The translations under genes were made by a program, and so were the position numbers. A DNA stretch of 36,835 nt. It comes from a marine gamma proteobacterium HTCC2089 (GTDB taxonomy: Bacteria > Pseudomonadota > Gammaproteobacteria > Pseudomonadales > Azotimanducaceae). This document shows positions 1 to 8,058 of the stretch, piece by piece. Where the stretch lies: contig CAJJDH010000109.1 in the NCBI GenBank assembly GCA_905182905.1, forward strand, positions 1 to 36,835, given 5' to 3'. Numbering within the stretch: position 1 is the first letter of the stretch; every line of letters begins with the position of its first letter. The notes beneath the pieces are model-generated. The model was not told the DNA's origin and made no database searches. It saw nothing but the letters and a program-made list of their open reading frames with translations.

Positions 1-359
1 ATAAATCCTTGTCCGGCCAAACTAAAAAAGTCTAAATCAAAGGACACTGAGCCATCTGGCTTTACCGCCATAGCCCCCCGAGAGCGCATCATTTGCAGCC
101 CAACAAAAAGCAGGTAGGCGCCGCCCACATATTTGAAAACCACCAGCAGCATTGGGTTAGCAGCCATAAGGCCACCGCCGCCTACCACCACCACTGTAGC
201 TACAAGCAGCACGCCACTGAGTTCGCCAACCATCATTTTCATGGTATTGCCCAAGCCAATACTCATACCCATGGTCAACGCCAAAGTCATACATAAACCA
301 GGGGTAATAGAGACAACAAAAAACACGGGAATAAAAAAGTAAAGTAGCGAAAAATCCAT
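1..359 (-). CDS. LysE/RhtB-family amino-acid exporter, C-terminus outside window
   Basis: The first 119 residues of an inner-membrane transporter are present; the gene runs off the left edge. The N-terminus (MDFSLLYFFIPVFFVVSITPG) has the hydrophobic first helix followed by the S-x-T-P-G motif typical of the LysE/RhtB superfamily. A glycine-rich second helix follows, then the motif KYVGGAYLLFVGLQMMRS, which closes the conserved N-terminal half. These proteins export amino acids or related small molecules with proton exchange. The substrate cannot be read from sequence. An AGGG lies about 11 bases before the ATG, a weak ribosome site. The gene points away from its neighbour at 502-1560 in the same orientation, 142 bases apart, so co-transcription is possible but not evident. 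Confidence 0.85.
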   Translation of the reverse strand, partial: MDFSLLYFFIPVFFVVSITPGLCMTLALTMGMSIGLGNTMKMMVGELSGVLLVATVVVVGGGGLMAANPMLLVVFKYVGGAYLLFVGLQMMRSRGAMAVKPDGSVSFDLDFFSLAGQGF

Positions 360-501
360 GCGTAGCGACAACCCTTTAGCCCAACGCTAACGAGCTTTGG
401 GCCACAAAAACTTTATCTTAACAAACACTTCACCTAATACCCTCTATCAGCAACAACAGTATCGTCATTGCGAGAAAGTAAAAATTTAGCAAAAGTGTGC
501 G

Positions 502-1560
502 TTAATAATCACCAATCCAATTTGCTAGGGTTTGCATAAAACCGCCTGCACGTCCTTCCTCTTCAGCTAGTCTGGCCCCAGCCAAAATACCGGGCATAGC
601 ATAATTACCCTCGTGACATGCATATTCGTAAATCGTATCGGTACTTTTACGCATAGGCATCTCGGCACGCCAAACCTCGGAGTAAACTGCCGGGTCATCC
701 ATCGTAAACTCGTATTTAATTTGTTGATCAGACACCCGAGTAAAACGCTCTGTTACTTTTAGCGCATCCGAGCTAATCAATTGATTGCGAATACCCGCTC
801 GTGCGCTTTGCCCAGGATGAAAGTTAGTGGTTTCAACCACTAGAGTATCGCCTTCCCACCAACCAATAGAATCACCAAGCCATTTCTTTACATGTGACGG
901 CGGATGCTGACTATTCATCCGCACAGTGCGCGCGTCATGGTTCATCTCAACCAAAATAATCACTGTATCTTTATTTTGCACAATCTGATAATTATTGTTG
1001 TACAAAACAGGTAGCATTGGTGGCCCGCCAGTGGAACCAAAACCAACAATGCAACGCTCGCCCAAGGGACGCAGTTCAGGACCATCATAACGAAACATCA
1101 TTTGGCTGAATTTTTTTGCCATAGACCAATAGGCCGAAGCGCGATATGGAATTTTACCGTCTTCAGGGTAGACGATGAGCGAAGAACGAATCTCGCCATC
1201 CACTCGCGCCATACGGTCGCCTTCGTCAAACCAAAAGGTATTGTAGCCACCAACGTCCCCGCCGCTGCTTAATTTGCCATCGGCTTTATCAGGATTATCA
1301 ATATCTTGATACAGGTCTTCGCGGCTTTGTGTCACTTCGCGCTCGCGCTCGGCCGATACTACTAGGCTTGCAAATTCATCTGGGCGTTGTAGCGCCGTTA
1401 ACGTGGCATTGGTCCATGTACCTTGCAGGTCTGGGTCGCCAAAGAAGGTTTTAGGAGTTTCATATTCCGCGTAGCTGGTTGTTGGTAAAAGCGCCGCCAT
1501 CAATGTCCAGGCGAGCCACATTACTAAAGTTAATTTTGTCGACTTATTGTTGATGGTCAT
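502..1560 (-). CDS. secreted protein of unknown function
   Basis: 352 residues starting with a clear Sec signal peptide: basic start (MTINNKSTKL), hydrophobic core, and a likely cut after TTSYA before EYETP. The mature part opens with the motif GDPDLQGTWTNATLTALQRP, then has no further membrane segment. I recognise this D-P-D-L-Q-G-x-W-T-N opening from uncharacterised exported proteins that are common, often in several copies, in marine Gammaproteobacteria and Acidobacteria, but know no assigned function. A conserved-looking core includes WWEGDTLVVETTNF and the C-terminal YACHEGNYAM. A periplasmic location is likely. An AGGA lies about 11 bases before the ATG. It is divergent from the TerB-like gene, and both may use the palindromic TATAAT box at 1651-1658. 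Confidence 0.85.
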   Translation of the reverse strand: MTINNKSTKLTLVMWLAWTLMAALLPTTSYAEYETPKTFFGDPDLQGTWTNATLTALQRPDEFASLVVSAEREREVTQSREDLYQDIDNPDKADGKLSSGGDVGGYNTFWFDEGDRMARVDGEIRSSLIVYPEDGKIPYRASAYWSMAKKFSQMMFRYDGPELRPLGERCIVGFGSTGGPPMLPVLYNNNYQIVQNKDTVIILVEMNHDARTVRMNSQHPPSHVKKWLGDSIGWWEGDTLVVETTNFHPGQSARAGIRNQLISSDALKVTERFTRVSDQQIKYEFTMDDPAVYSEVWRAEMPMRKSTDTIYEYACHEGNYAMPGILAGARLAEEEGRAGGFMQTLANWIGDY

Positions 1561-1650
1561 TAATGTGCTATTCCTAATTTTTCCTGTTCGTTCTTCGCTT
1601 TATACTAGCCTAAACTAATCAAGTAACGCCAAATCTAGTAGCGCTATACA

Positions 1651-1658
1651 ATTATAAT
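1651..1658. promoter_or_regulatory. palindromic -10 candidate between divergent genes
   Basis: ATTATAAT is self-complementary, so a consensus TATAAT hexamer can be read on both strands (1653-1658 on plus, 1651-1656 on minus). It lies 64 bases before the TerB-like ATG and about 90 before the secreted-protein ATG, suitable for both. No convincing -35 hexamer is seen at 16-18 bases on either side. Confidence 0.35.
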
Positions 1659-1722
1659 ACGGTGAACCCAAGCCAGATTCAGTTATACTAACCGCTGATT
1701 TTAGTTATTTGGGAACTTGTTA

Positions 1723-2160
1723 ATGAGCATCGTTAAACTAGCCGGCGTCAAAAAACTATTTGGCGGCAAAGCGTTAACCAGACCAGAGCAAAAAATATTG
1801 GCTCAAGAAGTCATGCTAATGACTCTCGCACGCGCAACAGCGTCAGACACAAACATCAAAGATGTTGAAGTGGACAAGGTCAAAGAAGTTTTACTTAAAT
1901 ATACCGGCACAAAATTCACTAACGCCAATGTCCGAGTAGCCGCTCACTCGAAAATCTACGAGGCCGCACCATTGGAGCGTTACCTGACTAAGTGTTCGCG
2001 TAAGCTCACAACCACGGCTCGCATAGAAACCATCCGCGCGCTAGAAAGTGTGATTCATGCTGACGGCCGAGTGAGTGATCATGAAGTAGCATTCTTCAAT
2101 AGAGTAGCTAACGCGCTAGAGCTCACACCGTCGCAAATTGTTGGCATAAGTGCAGACTAA
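1723..2160 (+). CDS. TerB-like helical domain protein
   Basis: 145 residues, predicted all-helical and cytoplasmic. The C-terminal half holds the TerB/DjlA-type signature: ALESVIHADGRVSDHE followed by VANALELTPSQI, i.e. A-D-G-x-x-x-x-x-E then an A-x-x-L-x-L helix. The first half (EVMLMTLARATASDTNIKDVEVDKV) looks like the other copy of the same helical repeat. TerB domains occur in tellurite-resistance and stress proteins and probably bind metal or partner proteins; a precise role cannot be given. The start is set at the ATG (MSIVKLAG) with GGGAAC about 9 bases ahead. A TTG two codons earlier stays open but sits too close to that box. No other ter genes are nearby, so tellurite resistance should not be inferred. 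Confidence 0.8.
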   Translation: MSIVKLAGVKKLFGGKALTRPEQKILAQEVMLMTLARATASDTNIKDVEVDKVKEVLLKYTGTKFTNANVRVAAHSKIYEAAPLERYLTKCSRKLTTTARIETIRALESVIHADGRVSDHEVAFFNRVANALELTPSQIVGISAD

Positions 2161-2208
2161 AATTTTGGCCTGATCTCATACTAGAGATTGATCTGATATT
2201 TTTCGTAA

Positions 2209-2230
2209 AAACCGGGCCTCAGCTCGGTTT
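2209..2230. terminator. bidirectional hairpin terminator candidate
   Basis: A 9-bp stem (AAACCGGGC against GCTCGGTTT, one G-U pair) closes a CTCA tetraloop. On the minus strand it continues into a TTTTTAC tract, on the plus strand into GTCTTC. It lies between the convergent TerB-like gene and the HAD gene, so it could end both transcripts. Confidence 0.5.
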
Positions 2231-2362
2231 GTCTTCAACAAAATTAATCCAGCTCAGCTTAAACCTAGCAGCACATTTTAGTACGCCAAACACCAGCTGA
2301 TGTTTGCCACCGGCAATGGCACTAGAGGCGCAATGGAGATACTTTGCGCAAAAAACCCGCCT

Positions 2363-3028
2363 CTAAATAAAGGCCAATAACTCTTCCGCACTGGAAAGAA
2401 TTTTATGCCCCAAAGCTTGGGTTGCCACACTAGGCGGCAGCTGGTCGGGTATCTGAAAAACCTTTAAGCCGGCTCTAACCGCCGCCAATGTTCCAATATC
2501 AGAATCCTCAATACCCCATGACAACATTGGGTCTGCATTCAAGTGAGCTATCGCCGCTAAATACGGGTCTGGCGCAGGCTTAGAATTTTGAGTCTCTCCT
2601 GCACAGACATAATGCTGGAAATATTTAGCCACGCCTGCGGTGGACAGAGCGCCTTCGCAAGCCTTGCGCTGGTTAGAGGTCGCTACTGCCATAGGTACAC
2701 CATGCGCATGTAACGCTTCCAGTACCTGCCGAATACCGGGCTTAGTTTGAATGGGGTTATTTTGCGTCAGCAAATGGAACGCCTTCGTCCAACGCTCATA
2801 CAATTGAGCCGTATTGAATTGCGCGCCGTAGACTTCTTCTAGAATTTCCTGTGTACCTACCTGACTGGTACCAATGCAGCGATCATAAGTATCTGCGTCA
2901 TAGTCATAGCCAATGGTGACAATGGCTGTGGAAAACGCTTGGCGGGCCGGAGTCTCGGTATCTAACAACGTACCGTCCATATCAAATACAACACTTTGAG
3001 GGAGTTCAATCTTGGTGGCGTTCGACAT
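2363..3028 (-). CDS. HAD-superfamily hydrolase (beta-phosphoglucomutase-like)
   Basis: 221 residues, the normal length for subfamily IA HAD phosphatases with a helical cap. Motif I is VVFDMDGTLLDTET (nucleophile Asp16, acid/base Asp18). Motif II is the VATSNQ segment (Ser/Thr after small residues). Motif III is the lysine in SKPAPDPYL, and motif IV is GIEDSDIGTLAAVRAG. The D-x-D-G-T-L-L-D pattern and cap position resemble phosphoglycolate phosphatase, YqaB/GPH-like and beta-phosphoglucomutase enzymes. The substrate, probably a small phosphorylated metabolite, is not predictable. A GGAA sits 8 bases before the ATG. It is on the same strand as acnB but 227 bases downstream of it, so probably a separate unit. 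Confidence 0.9.
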   Translation of the reverse strand: MSNATKIELPQSVVFDMDGTLLDTETPARQAFSTAIVTIGYDYDADTYDRCIGTSQVGTQEILEEVYGAQFNTAQLYERWTKAFHLLTQNNPIQTKPGIRQVLEALHAHGVPMAVATSNQRKACEGALSTAGVAKYFQHYVCAGETQNSKPAPDPYLAAIAHLNADPMLSWGIEDSDIGTLAAVRAGLKVFQIPDQLPPSVATQALGHKILSSAEELLAFI

Positions 3029-3255
3029 AGAAAGTTCCGTTTACAACAACAAACTAGTTTAGCGCAAAAGCATAACCACTAATTTGTGTGTCTGATGGAG
3101 GGCAAGTAAATGAAGGCACATGAACAAAGTACTTGGCATTACCAGCTGGAAGTTGGGCGGCGAGCCGCGTTGCTGACTGTTTAACCAAACAGAGCGGCTA
3201 CCATGCGGCAGCCACTGACCCGATGATCCTACTTTCCTATCGAGTTAGATAGGTA

Positions 3256-5865
3256 TTAGGTTACTTCTACAATTTGCTGAGCGGCAATCATCTTGCCCTG
3301 CTCGGCAGCTTTGTGGAATGACTCAATCTGATCAAAGTTCATATATCTATAAACTTCAGCCGACATAGAGTCGATCTTGGATGCGTATTCCATATACTCC
3401 GCTGGCGTTGGCAGACGCCCCAATATACCGCCCACAGATGCTAGTTCAGCCGAAGCCAAATAAACATTTGCACCATCGCCAAGGCGATTTGGGAAGTTTC
3501 GAGTAGAGGTGGAGATCACCGTTGCACCGGCTAACACCCGTGCTTGGTTACCCATACACAATGAACACCCAGGCATTTCCGTACGCGCACCAACTTTACC
3601 GTAGATGTTGTAATAACCCTCTTCCATCAACGTATGGGCGTCCATACGAGTAGGCGGGCAAATCCAAAAGCGCGTGTTCACTGCATCGGCTTCATCCAGC
3701 AATTTACCTGCTGCACGGAAGTGACCAATATTGGTCATACAAGAACCAATAAAGATCTCGTCAACACTGTCACCGGCAACATCTGACAGCAAACGAGCAT
3801 CATCTGGGTCGTTTGGACAGCAAACGATAGGTTCCTTAATGTCTGCTAGGTCGATTTCAATCACTGCCGCGTATTCCGCATCAGCATCGGCACTCATCAA
3901 TGTAGGATTGGCAAGCCACTCTTCCATTTTCTGCACGCGACGCTCAAGGGTACGCACATCGCCGTAGCCTTCAGCAATCATCCAGCGCAGCAAGGTTGCG
4001 TTAGACCGTAAGTATTCGGCAACTGAGTCCTCACCAAGCTTAATGGTACAACCCGCAGCAGATCGCTCGGCGGAGGCATCTGAAAGCTCAAAGGCTTGCT
4101 CAACAGTGAGCGAGTTAATACCTTCAATTTCCAATATACGACCTGAGAAGAAATTCTTCTTATTCTTCTTCTCAACCGTTAATAAACCTTCCTTGATGCC
4201 GTAGTAAGGAATCGCATGGACTAGATCACGTAGCGTAATGCCCGGTTGCATTTCACCTTTAAAGCGCACCAAAACAGACTCTGGCATGTCTAGCGGCATA
4301 ACCCCCGTTGCAGCGGCAAATGCCACCAAACCTGAACCACCAGGGAAAGAAATACCCATTGGGAAACGCGTATGCGAATCGCCGCCGGTACCTACGGTAT
4401 CAGGCAACAACATACGGTTTAACCAGCTGTGGATAATGCCATCGCCCGGACGCAGTGATACGCCACCACGGTTCATAATGAAGTCAGGCAGACTGTGCTG
4501 GGTGTCGATGTCAACCGGCTTAGGATAAGCCGCTGTATGGCAAAAAGACTGCATGACTAGGTCTGTTGAGAAACCAAGGCAAGCCAAGTCTTTAAGCTCG
4601 TCACGAGTCATAGGCCCCGTTGTGTCTTGAGAACCCACTGTGGTCATCTTCGGCTCGCAATAAGTGCCAGCGCGCACACCTTCCACACCACAAGCTTTAC
4701 CCACCATCTTCTGCGCTAACGTGTAGCCCTTGGTTGACGCAGCAACATCTTCTGGACGACGGAAAACCTCCGAAGGCGCAAGCCCCATATGTTCGCGAGT
4801 GCGTTGAGTTAAGCCCCGGCCAATAATCAGGTTAATACGACCATCAGCACGCACTTCATCGAGAATGACATCTGACTTGTGTTCAAACTCAGATAAAACT
4901 TCACCCGATTCACTCAAGATTTTGCCGTCGTATGGACGAATCTCAATAATGTCGCCAAACCCAAGCTTATCTACTGGCGCTTCAAAAACCAGCGCGCCAG
5001 CATCTTCCATGGTGTTGAAGAAAATTGGAGCAACGTTGCCGCCAATACAAATTCCGCCGGAACGCTTATTAGGCACGCCGGGCATGTCTTCACCAAAGTA
5101 CCAAAGCACTGAGTTGGTAGCAGATTTTCTCGACGAACCAGTACCCATCACATCGCCGACAAAGGCAACCGGGAGTTCATGATTGCGCATTGCTTCGATC
5201 TGCGCCATTGGGCCAGTGTTACCGTGATCTTCAGGCGTCAAACCATCTCGAGTCATTTTGTACATTGCTCGGGCGTGCAGTGGGATATCTGGACGCGACC
5301 ATGCATCTTGCGCTGGAGACAGGTCATCGGTATTGGTTTCACCAGTGACCTTAAAAACCACCGCCTTAATACTTTCTGGCACAGCATCATTGCTGGTAAA
5401 CCATTCAGCATCTGCCCAGCTTTGCATCACGCCTTTAGCGTCTGCATTACCAGCATCTGCCTTTGCAGCCACATCATGAAAGGCATCAAAGACCAAAATA
5501 GTGGATTTAAGCTGCTCAGCAGCCTGCGCGGAAAGCGCCGGATTATCTAGTAAACCGACCAGTGTGGCGACGTTATAACCACCGTGCATGTTGCCCAATA
5601 AAGCAACAGCCGCTGCAGCGTCAATTAGTGGCGACGTAGCTTCGCCTGAAACTATGGCGCTAAGAAAACCCGCTTTTACGTAGGCCGCTTCGTCCACACC
5701 CGGTGGTACACGGTTCGCAATCAAATCAAGAAGAAATTCTTCTTCGCCAGCTGGGGGAGACTTCAGTAACTCAACCAAATCAGCGGTCATTACTGGATCT
5801 AAAGGTTTGGGTGGAACACCCTGTTCGGCTCGCTCACTGACGTGGGCTCGATAGGCTTCAAGCAC
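3256..5865 (-). CDS. acnB: aconitate hydratase B / 2-methylisocitrate dehydratase
   Basis: 869 residues, close to the 865 of E. coli AcnB and colinear with it. It interconverts citrate and isocitrate in the TCA cycle and can act on 2-methylisocitrate in propionate breakdown. The N-terminal HEAT-like domain (MLEAYRAHVSERAEQG) and the swivel domain come before the catalytic core, the order particular to the B type. The 4Fe-4S ligands are visible: Cys709 in IGSCMTNIGHF, and Cys767 and Cys770 in PGCSLCMGNQ. The start is a GTG, fixed by alignment with the family N-terminus, with GAGGAG about 10 bases upstream. No ATG is available. A small inverted repeat (3236-3253) lies 2 bases after the stop but has no T-run. 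Confidence 0.97.
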   Translation of the reverse strand: MLEAYRAHVSERAEQGVPPKPLDPVMTADLVELLKSPPAGEEEFLLDLIANRVPPGVDEAAYVKAGFLSAIVSGEATSPLIDAAAAVALLGNMHGGYNVATLVGLLDNPALSAQAAEQLKSTILVFDAFHDVAAKADAGNADAKGVMQSWADAEWFTSNDAVPESIKAVVFKVTGETNTDDLSPAQDAWSRPDIPLHARAMYKMTRDGLTPEDHGNTGPMAQIEAMRNHELPVAFVGDVMGTGSSRKSATNSVLWYFGEDMPGVPNKRSGGICIGGNVAPIFFNTMEDAGALVFEAPVDKLGFGDIIEIRPYDGKILSESGEVLSEFEHKSDVILDEVRADGRINLIIGRGLTQRTREHMGLAPSEVFRRPEDVAASTKGYTLAQKMVGKACGVEGVRAGTYCEPKMTTVGSQDTTGPMTRDELKDLACLGFSTDLVMQSFCHTAAYPKPVDIDTQHSLPDFIMNRGGVSLRPGDGIIHSWLNRMLLPDTVGTGGDSHTRFPMGISFPGGSGLVAFAAATGVMPLDMPESVLVRFKGEMQPGITLRDLVHAIPYYGIKEGLLTVEKKNKKNFFSGRILEIEGINSLTVEQAFELSDASAERSAAGCTIKLGEDSVAEYLRSNATLLRWMIAEGYGDVRTLERRVQKMEEWLANPTLMSADADAEYAAVIEIDLADIKEPIVCCPNDPDDARLLSDVAGDSVDEIFIGSCMTNIGHFRAAGKLLDEADAVNTRFWICPPTRMDAHTLMEEGYYNIYGKVGARTEMPGCSLCMGNQARVLAGATVISTSTRNFPNRLGDGANVYLASAELASVGGILGRLPTPAEYMEYASKIDSMSAEVYRYMNFDQIESFHKAAEQGKMIAAQQIVEVT

Positions 5866-6204
5866 AGTATGATTACTCCTCTATTGCACAAAATTGGCGG
5901 ACTCTTAGACAGTCCAAAGCGGCGCAAATTATACGCGAATCGAAGCATTTTTTATATACCTGCTTGTGTACACGACCAAGCTGCACACAAACCGCTACGA
6001 GGGGCAAAAAACTTGTTTACGCGGCCTCCTACAGACGAGCTATAGACAACATGTATTTTTCTACCGCATATCTACCAGCGCCCTCCGTACGGCAGCAAAA
6101 GTAAGACGACGCCTGGAACATTTCACAAGATCTAGGGCCCTACAGAAGAACAGGGGCTGGTCACAGCTAGCCGACTTATTGGTGCCAACTGCCTAGGAAC
6201 CGTT
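5866..6204. other. intergenic region between divergent acnB and methyltransferase genes
   Basis: About 340 bases without a supportable gene; short open frames here lack ribosome sites and family features. It should carry the promoters of both flanking genes. A good -10 box for acnB is seen at 5928-5933. A GTGTACAC palindrome lies near 5968 and may be incidental. Nothing else structured was recognised. Confidence 0.6.
5928..5933 (-). promoter_or_regulatory. -10 box candidate of the acnB promoter
   Basis: The minus strand reads a perfect TATAAT followed by a GC-rich discriminator (TTGCGCCGC), 63 bases before the acnB GTG. The region 17 bases further up is AT-rich with no clear TTGACA-like hexamer, so an activator may help. 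Confidence 0.45.
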
Positions 6205-7047
6205 ATGTTTGATATGCCAAATGAGTCAAAGCCAAAGAATATCGATGACGGCAAGTACATTGACTGGGGTAAAACCTCCAGAGACTATGCTCGGCACCGA
6301 CCAGGACCGCCTGCAAGCTTTTACCAAAAGCTAATTGCACTGGAGATTGGCTTGCCTGAACAAAAAATCCTGGATCTGGGCACAGGTACAGGTGTAATAG
6401 CGCTGCAAATGGCGCGGCAAGGTTGCGAGGTTTGGGCCACGGACATTTCCGAATTCCAGATAAGAATGGCCAAAACATTAGCTGACAGAGAAAACTTGCA
6501 TATCAACTTCGCTGTCGCATCCGCGGAATCCACCTCTTTCGCCGACAACAGTTTTGACATCATTACAGCGAATCAATGCTTCTTATACTTTGATCTGCAT
6601 ACCGCGCTACCAGCTATCTTGAGGATGTTAAAACCCAATGGGAAATTGGTAGTCTCACATTTTTCCTGGTTGCCGCAAGTCAGCGCCATAGCAAAAGCCA
6701 GCGAGCAGTTGATATTAGCCCACAACCCCAAATGGCAAGCCCACGGCTACAACGGTAGAACTCTACCCGACTATCCAGGCATGCAGCCCACGTTCCATTA
6801 CAGTGGTTACTTTTACTACGATGTAGAAACCCCTTTTACCCGGGAAAGTTGGCGCGGGCGCATACGCGCCTCGCGAGGAGTAGGTGCATCACTGAGCGAA
6901 GCCGAGATTAAAAAGTTCGATGATGCACATACACAAATGTTAGATGAAATGACCAGTGCAGATTTCACCATCACCCATCGAATAGACGCGCACATATTTT
7001 CGCCGGGGGTGGTGGAGGGTAGTAAGACCGAGGAAAGCCTGAGTTAA
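6205..7047 (+). CDS. class I SAM-dependent methyltransferase
   Basis: 280 residues. The Rossmann-type SAM fold is marked by motif I, ILDLGTGTG (about 55-63), the acidic end of strand 2 in CEVWATDIS, the SAESTSF segment (motif II-like), and FDIITANQCFLYFD leading into LRMLKPNGKLVVSHF. This pattern is that of the Methyltransf_11/25 group related to UbiE. The C-terminal 120 residues (with YYDVETPFTRESWRGRIRAS) resemble those of a bacterial family in which the acceptor is unknown. Cytoplasmic. Start: ATG with AGGA 6 bases ahead (TAGGAACCGTT). It stands alone between divergent acnB and the convergent channel gene, so context gives no clue to substrate. Confidence 0.88.
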   Translation: MFDMPNESKPKNIDDGKYIDWGKTSRDYARHRPGPPASFYQKLIALEIGLPEQKILDLGTGTGVIALQMARQGCEVWATDISEFQIRMAKTLADRENLHINFAVASAESTSFADNSFDIITANQCFLYFDLHTALPAILRMLKPNGKLVVSHFSWLPQVSAIAKASEQLILAHNPKWQAHGYNGRTLPDYPGMQPTFHYSGYFYYDVETPFTRESWRGRIRASRGVGASLSEAEIKKFDDAHTQMLDEMTSADFTITHRIDAHIFSPGVVEGSKTEESLS

Positions 7048-7164
7048 AGCAACAGCTAGCTGAGGCTAGGATAGATGTTTGCTAGCGCAATAGCTGTCGA
7101 AGTAACCACACGATATTCGCCCGAGAAAGAATCTCAGAAATAGGTTGCTAAACGACCTCGCAGG

Positions 7165-8019
7165 TCAATCAATACTCGTCATTGGATCGCCTTCTTCCAC
7201 CGCAGACTTGCGCCGATAAAGGTTAGCGCCACAACGCCAACAATAACTGGCTTCTCGAGAGTGTCCTTCTGCGGAGCAATCGCCACAAGTTTTGGTATTC
7301 GCCTGACGTCTATTCGCTTCATTCAGCTCTAGCGTCACAATACCTGTGGGAACCGCAATAATACCGTAGCCCATAATCATAATTAAGCTTGCAACCGCCT
7401 GACCAAGACCAGTGATAGGGACAATATCGCCATAACCTACCGTAGTCATGGTTGCCACCGCCCAGTAGATACTATGAGGAATACTGGCAAAGCCAGGATT
7501 GATTTGGCCCTCGACCAAGTACATAAACGAGCCGAATACCATCATCAACGCTAAAGTACAGGCTATGAAAACAATAATTTTACGCCGACTAGCTGTTAAT
7601 GCCTGAGCAATCAGCTCTGCCTCACCTACATAACGTGCCATTTTTAGCACACGGAAGACTCTCAGCACGCGCAGTACCCGAATGACTAGGAAGTACTGAG
7701 CACCCACAAACCATAAACTTAACAACGTTGGCAAAAAACCGAACAGATCAACCACACCGTAAAAACTGCGAACGTAAGCCCAAGGCTTTTCTATACACCA
7801 AAGTCGAAAGCAGTATTCAACCAGGAAAATTAACGTGAACGCCCATTCAAGCGCGTAGAAAATTTGACCATATTGACTACTTAGCTCGGCTACAGAATCT
7901 AACATCACAACTATGACGCTGAGGAGTATTGCGATAATCAGCAGCACATCGAAAAATCTACCCGCTGGGGTATCAGCCTCAAAAATAACCGTTCGCGCTG
8001 TTTCTCGTATGGAACTCAT
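7165..8019 (-). CDS. voltage-gated K+ channel with C-terminal zinc ribbon
   Basis: 284 residues with six membrane helices in the Kv layout. S4 carries positive charges at every third place (Arg114, 117, 120, 123, Lys126, Arg129, within VIRVLRVLRVFRVLKMARY). The pore loop has the potassium filter TTVGYGD (192-198), and S6 follows with a PTGI hinge. After S6 a soluble tail holds two cysteine pairs, Cys245/Cys248 and Cys260/Cys263, spaced like a zinc ribbon, in place of the cytoplasmic domains of eukaryotic Kv channels. This would be a tetrameric inner-membrane channel for K+ flux. Start: ATG with AGGAGA 6 bases before it. The ggt gene lies 39 bases upstream on the same strand, so the two could be co-transcribed. 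Confidence 0.92.
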   Translation of the reverse strand: MSSIRETARTVIFEADTPAGRFFDVLLIIAILLSVIVVMLDSVAELSSQYGQIFYALEWAFTLIFLVEYCFRLWCIEKPWAYVRSFYGVVDLFGFLPTLLSLWFVGAQYFLVIRVLRVLRVFRVLKMARYVGEAELIAQALTASRRKIIVFIACTLALMMVFGSFMYLVEGQINPGFASIPHSIYWAVATMTTVGYGDIVPITGLGQAVASLIMIMGYGIIAVPTGIVTLELNEANRRQANTKTCGDCSAEGHSREASYCWRCGANLYRRKSAVEEGDPMTSID

Positions 8020-8058
8020 AACATCTCCTGCCGATTTATTATCAACTTGAGTAGAAGG

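Noticed and set aside
1723..2160. Tellurite-resistance locus
   Set aside because: Only a single TerB-like domain gene is present, with no terA, terC, terD or terZ neighbours.
3731..5550. Several 70-120 codon frames opposite acnB
   Set aside because: They are antisense shadows of a strongly conserved enzyme, with no ribosome sites or domain features.
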